From assembly GCA_031267375.1 (NCBI GenBank), contig JAIRZE010000041.1, forward strand, positions 1 to 5,025: 5,025 bases of DNA, given 5' to 3'. The first letter of the stretch is position 1. Each line of letters begins with the position of its first letter. Position numbers and translations under genes: made by a program. The notes under the pieces were generated by a model. It ran no database searches, was not told the origin of the DNA, and saw only the letters and a list, made by a program, of their open reading frames with translations. Shown here piece after piece: positions 1-4,799 of the stretch. Source of the DNA: Rickettsiales bacterium (GTDB taxonomy: Bacteria > Pseudomonadota > Alphaproteobacteria > Rs-D84).

Positions 1-540
1 AACTTTACCGCGGCGGACGCAAGCGTTAATGGCGCATTGTCGTCGGATTCCAAGAATATGGAAATATCGGGCAGCCTGACCCTGCTGGATACCGGAAAAT
101 TTTCCAGCATCACGGCCGAAGAATTATGGACCGGCACTCTGCGCCTTTCCGGGCTTTCCGTTTCAAACGCGACCTTGAAAGTGAATCAGTCTATGAATAT
201 GACGGCCGGGCGAGTGAACGCTATGTTCGCGACAGTCGGGTTCGCGGGATCAATAACGCCAAGATTGGTTGTCAGCGGGCGCCTGGAAGACGCGGCGGAC
301 AGCAAGTATTTTTGGGATTTCCAAACAAATAATGCGAATTTCAACGATGCGTCGCTGGCTAACCTTGGTCAAATGGCGTCTGCCGCGGTTTATCAGGAAT
401 CGGGCAGCGGGACGGAAAGCGGGCGAATTTTCAGCAGCGTCGCCGCGAATAAGAACGCGACCGCGGCGGATTTTATGAACGCGGTTTCGGATATAGCGTT
501 GCGCGTGCGCGCAAAATATCAACAGTTGAATTTAGAGTAG
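1..540 (+). CDS. C-terminal 179 residues of an unrecognised protein (5' truncated by window edge)
   Basis: The frame is open from the first base and ends at TAG 538-540, so the true start lies outside the window. A TTG at 37 could serve as a start, but the open codons before it (NFTAADASVNGA) argue for a longer protein. The visible part is rich in Ser, Thr, Asn, Ala and Gly. Roughly residues 15-95 alternate hydrophobic and polar residues in short strands (for example GSLTLLDTGKF, GTLRLSGLSVSNATLKV, ITPRLVVSGRLED), which suggests a beta-rich, possibly beta-solenoid or surface-exposed fold. The last 60 residues look helical (DFMNAVSDIALRVRAKYQQ). There is no cysteine, membrane segment or catalytic motif that I recognise. 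The gene runs in the same direction as the next three, but a promoter and repeat arrays separate it from them, so it probably ends its own transcription unit. Its function is unknown. Confidence 0.8.
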   Translation, partial: NFTAADASVNGALSSDSKNMEISGSLTLLDTGKFSSITAEELWTGTLRLSGLSVSNATLKVNQSMNMTAGRVNAMFATVGFAGSITPRLVVSGRLEDAADSKYFWDFQTNNANFNDASLANLGQMASAAVYQESGSGTESGRIFSSVAANKNATAADFMNAVSDIALRVRAKYQQLNLE

Positions 541-542
541 TG

Positions 543-577
543 GTCAGTTGTCAGTGGTTAGTGGTCAGCAGTCAGTA
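543..577 (+). repeat. Heptamer array 1L, five GTCAGTG-type units
   Basis: Five heptamers run in perfect phase: GTCAGTT, GTCAGTG, GTTAGTG, GTCAGCA, GTCAGTA. The array begins two bases after the stop codon of the upstream gene. A reverse-complement array of the same unit lies at 618-645, so the two form an inverted pair around a 40-bp core. The period of seven and the unit resemble the short tandemly repeated heptanucleotides (STRR) known from cyanobacteria. That likeness is by eye only. Confidence 0.85.
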
Positions 578-582
578 TTTAT

Positions 583-611
583 TTGATATATTGTAAAATA
601 TGAAATACAAT
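583..611 (+). promoter_or_regulatory. Sigma70-type promoter for the zinc-ribbon/secreted/rluD operon
   Basis: TTGATA (583-588), a spacer of exactly 17 bp, and TACAAT (606-611). Each hexamer differs from consensus at one base. The predicted transcription start near 618 gives a leader of about 25 nt before the ATG at 643. The promoter fills the AT-rich core between two inverted heptamer arrays. ATTGTA (591-596) and TACAAT (606-611) are also inverted repeats of each other, so a regulator could bind over the spacer, although this may simply reflect AT-rich sequence. Confidence 0.65.
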
Positions 612-617
612 GCCCAA

Positions 618-645
618 AACTAACCACTAACCCCTGACCACTATG
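618..645 (-). repeat. Heptamer array 1R, inverted partner of 543-577
   Basis: On the + strand the units are AACTAAC, CACTAAC, CCCTGAC, CACTATG. Their reverse complements match the GTCAGTG/GTTAGTG unit of the left array. The last unit contains the ATG start codon at 643-645. TAGTGGTCAG (559-568) pairs perfectly with CTGACCACTA (634-643). A transcript reading through from upstream could therefore fold across the start codon, whereas a transcript starting near 618 lacks the left arm. Confidence 0.8.
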
Positions 646-1179
646 AAAATAAAATGCGAATTTTGCAAAACAGAATACAGCGTCAGCACAAGACCCAGCG
701 GACCGGTTGAATGCGCCGTCTGCGGACATATACAAACCGTTGCCGCACCGCGCCGCCGCGGATCGCTTTTGACTGTTTTGGCCAGCGTGTGCGCATTGCT
801 GGCCGCCATTGTCTTTGCGGTGGTGATTATGGCGCGCGACACGGGACATACAAAGCGGAATCATCCGCTGACCGCCACGATAGAGTCAATCAGAACCGTG
901 GTTGACGCTTTCGGAGAGCCGCATCTGGTCGTCAGCGGCCGCGTAAAAAATCAATCGCAAGAGATTTACGGGGTCCCGAACCTGCTGTTTGTCCTGCGGG
1001 ATAACAAAGGCGCGGTCTTGGAAACTCAGAAATTCCTGCCGCCGGCGGCTATTCTGGACATTGGCGAATCGGCGGAGTTCTCGCATACTCTGTCTGCATC
1101 TGCCGCCGGGGTTAAAAAAGTTAATGTGGAACTGGAAACAGGGCAAATGGCAAATGGCAAAAGGCAGGAAAGAAAATGA
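643..1179 (+). CDS. MJ0042-type zinc-ribbon membrane protein with DUF3426-like domain
   Basis: A 178-residue protein. Residues 1-30 form a compact zinc ribbon with two CxxC knuckles (C5/C8 and C24/C27), matching the MJ0042-type finger found at the N-terminus of many alphaproteobacterial and other proteins. An Arg-rich stretch (37-39) precedes one hydrophobic helix at about 41-63. The ribbon should thus be cytoplasmic and the remainder periplasmic by the positive-inside rule. Residues 75-168 look like a DUF3426-type beta sandwich (VSGRVKNQSQ, then VPNLLFVLRDNKGAVLE, then LDIGESAEFSHTL). The biochemical role of this family is not known to me. The start is the first ATG after the promoter. It has no Shine-Dalgarno, because a heptamer array occupies that position. 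The C-terminus (GQMANGKRQERK) is encoded by another heptamer array and may not be ancestral. The stop overlaps the next start in ATGA. Confidence 0.85.
   Translation: MKIKCEFCKTEYSVSTRPSGPVECAVCGHIQTVAAPRRRGSLLTVLASVCALLAAIVFAVVIMARDTGHTKRNHPLTATIESIRTVVDAFGEPHLVVSGRVKNQSQEIYGVPNLLFVLRDNKGAVLETQKFLPPAAILDIGESAEFSHTLSASAAGVKKVNVELETGQMANGKRQERK
1141..1168 (+). repeat. Heptamer array 2L, four GGCAAA-type units
   Basis: GGGCAAA, TGGCAAA, TGGCAAA, AGGCAGG run in phase inside the 3' end of the zinc-ribbon gene, encoding its last residues. An inverted array of the same unit type lies at 1225-1252, leaving a 56-bp core that contains the ATGA stop/start overlap. The end of this array also supplies the Shine-Dalgarno of the next gene. 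Confidence 0.8.
1166..1171 (+). promoter_or_regulatory. Shine-Dalgarno for the secreted protein gene, formed by array 2L
   Basis: AGGAAA lies six to seven bases before the ATG at 1176, and its AGG falls within the last heptamer unit of array 2L. This supports the 1176 start and fits translational coupling through the ATGA overlap. Pairing of arrays 2L and 2R in mRNA could partly occlude the site. Confidence 0.55.
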
Positions 1180-1694
1180 AATATATAAAAAAAATCACAT
1201 TGTTGGTATTAATCCTGGCACCCCTGCATTTTGCCTTTTGCCCTCTGCCATTGCAAGCCGGCACTGTGTTTGACACGCCTATGCCGACAAATCCGCCGGT
1301 TATAAATACATCTACCTTTTCCACAAACATAGATTTGGAAATAATCACGGGCTTGCGCGCGCGCCAGTATAAATTCAGTTTTCAGCGCGATAATAAAACA
1401 GTGGGGGCCGGCCTGGAACTTTTTGTCTTGGACGAATTTCCGTGTTTCAGCCAGAACGAAGACGCGCGGATCTGGATCGCGCCGGGCGCGGGCATTGACA
1501 AGTCCGCGAATATCCAGCTGACCTGCGTCTATGCGCCGACGCGCGTTCAGTTCGCGTGGCGCAATGCCAAAAAGGGCGCATCAAAGGGGATAACTCAGGG
1601 GCTTCTGGAATGCGCGCTGAAAGATGACAGCACGAATATAACGATTGATCTTGCGAAATGCGAAAAGACCAAAGAATGGAAAGATATAAGATAG
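1176..1694 (+). CDS. Small secreted (periplasmic) protein of unknown function
   Basis: A 172-residue protein with a clear Sec signal peptide: basic MKYIKK, a hydrophobic core to about residue 22, and probable cleavage after LQA (28). The mature part has four cysteines (90, 117, 146, 162), an even number that would allow two disulfides. It alternates strand-like segments (ARQYKFSFQ, GLELFVLDEF, NIQLTCVYAPTRVQFAWR), consistent with a small beta-rich domain. I recognise no family. C22 is not in a lipobox, so a lipoprotein is unlikely. The second half of the signal peptide (HFAFCPLPLQA) is encoded by heptamer array 2R, and AFCPLP recurs in RluD from the same repeat type. The start shares ATGA with the upstream stop, and the gene lies between the zinc-ribbon gene and rluD in one apparent operon. 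A homologue with a different signal peptide would be expected if the array inserted recently. Confidence 0.75.
   Translation: MKYIKKITLLVLILAPLHFAFCPLPLQAGTVFDTPMPTNPPVINTSTFSTNIDLEIITGLRARQYKFSFQRDNKTVGAGLELFVLDEFPCFSQNEDARIWIAPGAGIDKSANIQLTCVYAPTRVQFAWRNAKKGASKGITQGLLECALKDDSTNITIDLAKCEKTKEWKDIR
1225..1252 (-). repeat. Heptamer array 2R, inverted partner of 1141-1168
   Basis: On the + strand: TGCATTT, TGCCTTT, TGCCCTC, TGCCATT, in phase. These are reverse complements of the GGCAAA-type unit in array 2L. The array encodes the hydrophobic end of the signal peptide of the 1176-1694 protein. The same unit type in the same orientation recurs at 1954-1981 inside rluD. Confidence 0.8.
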
Positions 1695-1728
1695 AGCGGA
1701 GAGCGAAGATAGAAGAGCGAAGATAAAT
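1694..1728 (+). repeat. Heptamer array 3, five GAGCGAA-type units bridging stop to start
   Basis: GAGCGGA, GAGCGAA, GATAGAA, GAGCGAA, GATAAAT run in perfect phase. The first base is the last base of the upstream TAG stop, and the last two bases are AT of the rluD ATG, so the whole intergenic gap is repeat. Its purine-rich units (AGAAGAG at 1711-1717, GAAGA at 1719-1723) are the only Shine-Dalgarno-like sequence available to rluD. I found no inverted partner nearby. Confidence 0.75.
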
Positions 1729-2704
1729 GAATTATGAAACACGAAATTTTGTTGCGAATGAATCGGATGCGGGCTTGCGGCTGGATAAGTTTCTGGCGAA
1801 TCAGATGCCGGAATTTTCGCGGTCCGAGATTCAAAAATTTTGCATAGCAAAATTTTTGAAGGCAGAAGGCAAAAGGCAAAAGGCAAAACTGTCCGAGAAA
1901 ATAAAATCCGGCGATGAATTTATTGTAGAAGTTCCAAATAATATTCAGCCGACTGCCTTTTGCCCTTTGCCCTCTGCCCTGGCATCCCTAGACATTTTAT
2001 TTGAAGATTCAGATATTATCGTGATAAACAAGCCGCGCGGGGTGGCTATGTATCCCGGCGCCGGGCGCGAATCGGATACCCTGGTGCAAATGGTTCTGTC
2101 GCATACGACATTGTCAGCGATTGGCGATTCGGATCGTCCGGGGGTAGTGCACAGATTGGACAAAGACACCAGCGGGGCGGTGGTGCTGGCCAAAAGCGAC
2201 GCGGCGCACCGCGTTTTGACCAAGATGTTTGCGGAACATAACCTGACGCGCAAATATATAACTTTTGTCTGGGGCGTGCCGAATTGGGAAGGGGCTGACA
2301 TTTCCGGAAACATAGGACGCAGCACCAAGAACCGCCAGAAAATGACTATATTGAAACTGGGCGGCCGGGAAGCAAAAACGCACGCCGATGTTATGAACGC
2401 GTGGGCACGGGAAAATATATCGCAATTAAAGTGCACTCTGTTTACGGGAAGAACTCATCAGATACGGGTGCATTTGTCCGCGCACGGATTTCCGGTGCTG
2501 TGCGATCCCGTGTATGGCAAAGACGGGGCGCATCTGGGCAGCGTAAAGAATCCTGAATTGCTGGAATTTCTGCGCGGGCGGCGCGGTCAGATGCTGCACG
2601 CCGAGGTATTGGATTTTGCGCATCCGATAACAGGGGAAGCATTGCATTTCAAAGCCCGCCTGCCCGCCGATATGCAGGAATTGAAAGAGATTTTGAATGA
2701 TTAA
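1727..2704 (+). CDS. rluD: RluD-like 23S rRNA pseudouridine synthase (RluA family)
   Basis: A 325-residue protein of normal length for the RluC/RluD group, which isomerise uridines to pseudouridine in 23S rRNA in the cytoplasm. An S4 RNA-binding domain spans about 15-66 (GLRLDKFLANQMPEFSRSEI, then KIKSGDE). The catalytic domain follows from about 88: ILFEDSDIIVINKP (90-103), then HRLDKDTSG (142-150) with D145 as the predicted catalytic aspartate, then GRTHQIRVHL (241-250) and CDPVYG (259-264). NRQKM (202-206) and GGREAKTH (212-219) favour RluD over RluC. RluD is known to act in helix 69 of 23S rRNA. Oddities: residues 34-51 are encoded by a perfect palindrome and heptamers, and the inter-domain linker (76-86, containing AFCPLP) by an inverted heptamer array. 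The core between them, with the conserved KIKSGDE, looks native. All catalytic motifs are intact, so the gene is probably functional. It is the third gene of the operon. Confidence 0.92.
   Translation: MNYETRNFVANESDAGLRLDKFLANQMPEFSRSEIQKFCIAKFLKAEGKRQKAKLSEKIKSGDEFIVEVPNNIQPTAFCPLPSALASLDILFEDSDIIVINKPRGVAMYPGAGRESDTLVQMVLSHTTLSAIGDSDRPGVVHRLDKDTSGAVVLAKSDAAHRVLTKMFAEHNLTRKYITFVWGVPNWEGADISGNIGRSTKNRQKMTILKLGGREAKTHADVMNAWARENISQLKCTLFTGRTHQIRVHLSAHGFPVLCDPVYGKDGAHLGSVKNPELLEFLRGRRGQMLHAEVLDFAHPITGEALHFKARLPADMQELKEILND
1830..1860. repeat. Perfect 14-bp palindrome (3-nt loop) inside the rluD S4 domain
   Basis: TTCAAAAATTTTGC (1830-1843), loop ATA, GCAAAATTTTTGAA (1847-1860). The arms match at all 14 positions. 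The palindrome encodes IQKFCIAKFL of the S4 domain and its last base is the first base of heptamer array 4L. A perfect 31-bp palindrome inside a conserved coding domain is unusual. It is too AU-rich and lacks a T tract, and it lies early in an intact ORF, so I do not read it as a terminator. Confidence 0.8.
1860..1887 (+). repeat. Heptamer array 4L inside rluD
   Basis: AGGCAGA followed by three identical AGGCAAA units, all in phase and within the reading frame, encoding AEGKRQKAK of the S4 domain. The unit is the same type as array 2L, and both arrays yield the peptide GKRQ. The inverted partner is at 1954-1981, with a 66-bp core of apparently native rluD sequence. Confidence 0.85.
1954..1981 (-). 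repeat. Heptamer array 4R inside rluD, inverted partner of 1860-1887
   Basis: TGCCTTT, TGCCCTT, TGCCCTC, TGCCCTG run in phase, reverse complements of the AGGCAAA unit. They encode AFCPLPSAL in the linker between the S4 and catalytic domains, a region where sequence drift is tolerated. Paired with 4L, the mRNA could form a stem of more than 20 bp with a 66-nt loop. Confidence 0.85.
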
Positions 2705-2850
2705 ACTCGGTGCAATTCCCCTTTCCCCTGGAAAGGGGTGGCATCGCGAAGCGATGACGGGGTATGGGTCATAATGCTTTTTTATTACCCATACCCCGCC
2801 CCCTGCGGGGGCACCCCTTTCCGGGGGAAAGGGGATTTTAGACCGAGCTT
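2705..2850 (+). repeat. Multi-hairpin palindromic element, copy A (intergenic)
   Basis: This fills most of the 171-bp gap between rluD and the glycosyltransferase gene, starting right at the rluD stop. The ends are inverted (CTCGGT 2706-2711, ACCGAG 2842-2847). Hairpins in order: CCCCTTTCC/GGAAAGGGG (2718-2738), CATCGC/GCGATG (2742-2756), a central 12-bp stem CGGGGTATGGGT (2758-2769) with ACCCATACCCCG (2787-2798), CCCCC/GGGGG (2799-2811), and CCCCTTTCC/GGAAAGGGG (2814-2834). No ORF or transposase is present. The element could act as a transcription terminator or mRNA 3' stabiliser after rluD; the central loop contains TTTTTT. It looks like a MITE-like or REP-like family member and is related to the element at 4585-4753. 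The remaining gap to 2876 holds TATATT (2850-2855), a weak -10 candidate without a convincing -35. Confidence 0.85.
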
Positions 2851-2875
2851 ATATTAAAATTCTGGAAAAGAAAAA

Positions 2876-3766
2876 ATGACAAAATCAACTTTAACATTCT
2901 TTGTATTAACATACCACCACAGTCATTTGTTCATATCTATGAACTGCTTGCAGCGCTATGCAGGGCACCCGTTCCGCGTTGTAATTTACAACGACAATAC
3001 CGATATTCTGACAGAGCAGGACATTGCGAATTTCGGATATACTCGCGGGAATCTGACTATAATAAATAATCAGAAAAATCTGGGATGCTTTCACGCGCGC
3101 TGGAACTGTTTGGAATATATGCGAGAGTATCCTGAAATCGCGACGGAATATTTTATGTTCTTGGACAGCGACGATCAGGTGATTGATATAAATTTCGGCA
3201 CGGGAAAGGAAATAGTAAATCATAACGGCGTTGTGGTAAAAAGATTGACAGAGGTTTTGGATATATTGCGCGCGCCGACCGCATTGCAAAAATTGCTGGC
3301 GGAAAAGAATGAGTTTATAGAGCCTGAATGCCCGAAAACCGGCTGCGTCGGCGTGCTGTACCGCCCGGAAATGTGGTATGCTATGATGGACCTTGTGCGG
3401 GACTTTCTGCCACAGTTGTACGAACTGTACGGCAGCAAAAGAATATTGGAACCGGACGATGTTATTTATATGAACCTGATCAGAATGTTTATGGAGCATA
3501 GATTGGTGCAAAGCGGCGCGGCGGCGGACTATGCGGCGGCCCGGGAAATATTGTTTAATGACGCGCACCCGCTGAATCCGTATGAAAGGACGGATAATTA
3601 TTCATACGCATTGACAATGATAGAGGCCAGGGCTGGAAGATACGCGGTGGAATCAGGCGTTACGGATTTTCGGTATGGAATATCATTGCATAGATATAAA
3701 ACCTATGAAGATTTTTATAATACGCTGAGTGAAAGATTTTATAAGTATTTGGAAAACCTGGGTTAG
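2876..3766 (+). CDS. Glycosyltransferase, GT-A fold, family 2-like
   Basis: A 296-residue protein predicted to transfer a sugar from a nucleotide-sugar donor, probably to a surface glycan; the actual substrate cannot be read from the sequence. The N-terminus has the GT-A pattern: a first strand TLTFFVLTYHHSHLF (5-19), a second strand RVVIYNDNTD (34-43) and NLGCFHARWNCL (68-79). These are followed by FMFLDSDD (93-100), whose DxD (D97, D99) is the expected metal/nucleotide-binding motif. EPDD (192-195) resembles the acidic catalytic-base region of family 2 enzymes. The C-terminal third is rich in Tyr and Arg and is not recognised. No signal peptide or membrane helix is visible, so it is cytosolic or peripheral. 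GGAAAAG (2864-2870), just upstream of the ATG at 2876, is a plausible Shine-Dalgarno. The gene stands alone between two palindromic elements, with no neighbouring glycan genes to define its role. Confidence 0.75.
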   Translation: MTKSTLTFFVLTYHHSHLFISMNCLQRYAGHPFRVVIYNDNTDILTEQDIANFGYTRGNLTIINNQKNLGCFHARWNCLEYMREYPEIATEYFMFLDSDDQVIDINFGTGKEIVNHNGVVVKRLTEVLDILRAPTALQKLLAEKNEFIEPECPKTGCVGVLYRPEMWYAMMDLVRDFLPQLYELYGSKRILEPDDVIYMNLIRMFMEHRLVQSGAAADYAAAREILFNDAHPLNPYERTDNYSYALTMIEARAGRYAVESGVTDFRYGISLHRYKTYEDFYNTLSERFYKYLENLG

Positions 3767-3768
3767 AT

Positions 3769-3827
3769 ATTAAAAACGGTGTAAATTCCCCTTCTCGATG
3801 GGAAGGGGAATTTTCACCGTTTTTAAT
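3769..3827. terminator. Bidirectional terminator between convergent genes; minimal palindromic element
   Basis: A nearly perfect palindrome with 26-nt arms (3769-3794 and 3802-3827), a 7-nt loop (TCGATGG) and one mismatch. Each strand ends in a T tract (TTTTTAA), so it can terminate transcription from both the glycosyltransferase gene (stop 3764-3766) and the - strand gene (stop at 3830-3832). It fills the 63-bp gap almost completely. CGGTGTAAATTCCCCTT closely matches the ends of the larger elements at 2705-2850 and 4585-4753, which suggests a shortened relative of that family. Confidence 0.85.
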
Positions 3828-3829
3828 CC

Positions 3830-4789
3830 CTATCTGATCATATACCCGGTTTGTCTGTTCGCCTGGGAATAATTATAGCTGGCATTAGACAGCAATGCCG
3901 TCAAATTTTCAATACAAGTTTTTATCGTGCCATTCGGACCTGTTGTCATATAGCTTTGTGTCTTGCAGTTTTCCACTCCCTTGCAAAATTCCGGTGCCGG
4001 ATTGCCTTTTGACGACACGCATACATTAGAACCATAGGTCAGCGCATTGCTTGCATCATTTGCAATCTGCCGCCTTATGTTATTTGAATAATCCTTGTTC
4101 TCAAACGCGGCGCGCGTTATGGACAAATTGTTTTGCAAACAGGAAATTACTTCCGGCGGGGTTCCTTTGCCCGTGCAGTTCTGGGTCCCGGATAATCCGT
4201 TGCTGGACGATCCGCCGGCACCGCCGCCCGATGCAGCTTCCGCGGCGGCGCCGGCCGCTTCCATTTTCGCGGTCAAAATCGCCTTTTCCAATTGAATCTT
4301 GAACCGCTTGATAGTCGTTTCCAGATAGTCGTACTGCTTTTTCATCTGCTGGGTCATTATGGTGGTTTTCAGCGCCACGACTTCGTTCATAGTATTTTTT
4401 AAGTTCGCGTCATCGGGATTGCTGATCAGCCCGACATTATAGGCAGCGGTGCTGCACAGCGCCAGGCGCTGATTCACATATTCGTTATTTTCATCTGCGC
4501 AAGACGAATCTGTCGCGGCAAACGCCGGCGCCGCCACAAGAATAGAAAACAGCAGACAACAAGCGGCAAAAATTTTGATTCTTGGCTCGGTGGAAATTCC
4601 CCTTCGCTGGCGAAGGGGTGGCCACGGAGTGGCCGGGGTAGTGGTTATAAAACAAACATTGTTCTTATTGTCCACTACCCCGTCATCCGTCTCCGCCCTG
4701 CGGGCTCCGCCGAGATGCCACCCCTTCGCCAGCGAAGGGGAATCGCTCCGAGCTTTCATATCAATAAAGATTCTTTTTATTTTTTTCAT
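3830..4789 (-). CDS. Secreted Cys-rich protein of unknown function, signal peptide split by a palindromic element
   Basis: A 319-residue protein. Residues 1-13 (MKKIKRIFIDMKA) look like the basic start of a signal peptide. Residues 14-68 are encoded by the palindromic element at 4585-4753. Residues 69-91 then carry the hydrophobic core, with a cleavage motif ending AFA before ATD. No ATG, GTG or TTG lies between the element and the core, so the 4789 start (or the Met at residue 11) seems obligatory unless a rare codon is used. Mature part: eight cysteines (97, 112, 205, 217, 257, 269, 275, 292), a long helix likely to form a coiled coil (about 127-177), an Ala/Gly/Ser linker (178-201), and a Cys-rich C-terminal domain. 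I recognise no family. Without the insert it would be near 264 residues. It starts 10 bp after the stop of the upstream - strand gene, so the two are probably co-transcribed. No good Shine-Dalgarno is visible. Confidence 0.75.
   Translation of the reverse strand: MKKIKRIFIDMKARSDSPSLAKGWHLGGARRAETDDGVVDNKNNVCFITTTPATPWPPLRQRRGISTEPRIKIFAACCLLFSILVAAPAFAATDSSCADENNEYVNQRLALCSTAAYNVGLISNPDDANLKNTMNEVVALKTTIMTQQMKKQYDYLETTIKRFKIQLEKAILTAKMEAAGAAAEAASGGGAGGSSSNGLSGTQNCTGKGTPPEVISCLQNNLSITRAAFENKDYSNNIRRQIANDASNALTYGSNVCVSSKGNPAPEFCKGVENCKTQSYMTTGPNGTIKTCIENLTALLSNASYNYSQANRQTGYMIR
4585..4753 (-). repeat. Multi-hairpin palindromic element, copy B (inside a coding region)
   Basis: The ends are inverted (GCTCGG at 4585-4590; CCGAGC at 4748-4753), with 27 identical bases of ATTCCCC...GGGGTGGC shared between the two inner ends. 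Each end folds on itself (CCCCTTCG/CGAAGGGG at 4599-4618 and 4721-4740). Inside are GGCCAC/GTGGCC (4620-4634), an 11-bp central stem CGGGGTAGTGG (4634-4644) with CCACTACCCCG (4672-4682), and CATC/GATG (4684-4717) enclosing GCCC/GGGC. Read on the - strand it matches copy A in order and in the fixed words GGGGTGGCATC, GATGACGGGGTA, ACCCCG and CACCCCTT. It has no stop codon in the frame of the host gene and adds about 55 residues. Confidence 0.85.
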
Positions 4790-4799
4790 TATATTTTAT

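Noticed and set aside
7..470. Direct repeat ACCGCGGCGGA at 7-17 and 460-470
   Set aside because: Both encode Thr-Ala-Ala-Asp with favoured GC-rich codons. With only 11 bases shared, chance and codon bias explain it.
1830..1860. Intrinsic terminator in rluD
   Set aside because: The stem is AT-rich with a 3-nt loop and no U tract after it. It lies early in an intact coding sequence.
1860..1981. CRISPR array
   Set aside because: The units are 7 bases and directly adjacent, with no spacers, and they lie within the rluD reading frame. No cas gene is present.
1595..2647. Open frames on the - strand across rluD
   Set aside because: They overlap a gene with complete conserved pseudouridine synthase motifs. 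Their translations show no domain and partly reflect repeat sequence.
2705..2850. Riboswitch or tRNA in the rluD-glycosyltransferase gap
   Set aside because: There is no tRNA cloverleaf with conserved loops, and the structure is a symmetric palindrome repeated elsewhere in the window in a coding context, which fits a repeat element.
2850..2855. TATATT as the -10 of a glycosyltransferase promoter
   Set aside because: No credible -35 lies 16-18 bp upstream, where the sequence is the G-rich end of the palindromic element.
2906..3568. 220-residue - strand open frame opposite the glycosyltransferase
   Set aside because: The composition (many His, Gln, Ile, Val and Arg, with no domain) is that of an antisense shadow, and the + strand protein has clear GT-A motifs.
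4051..4302. Pro/Arg-rich + strand open frames opposite the secreted protein
   Set aside because: They are low-complexity mirrors of the Ala/Gly-rich linker and lack a start context or recognised domain.
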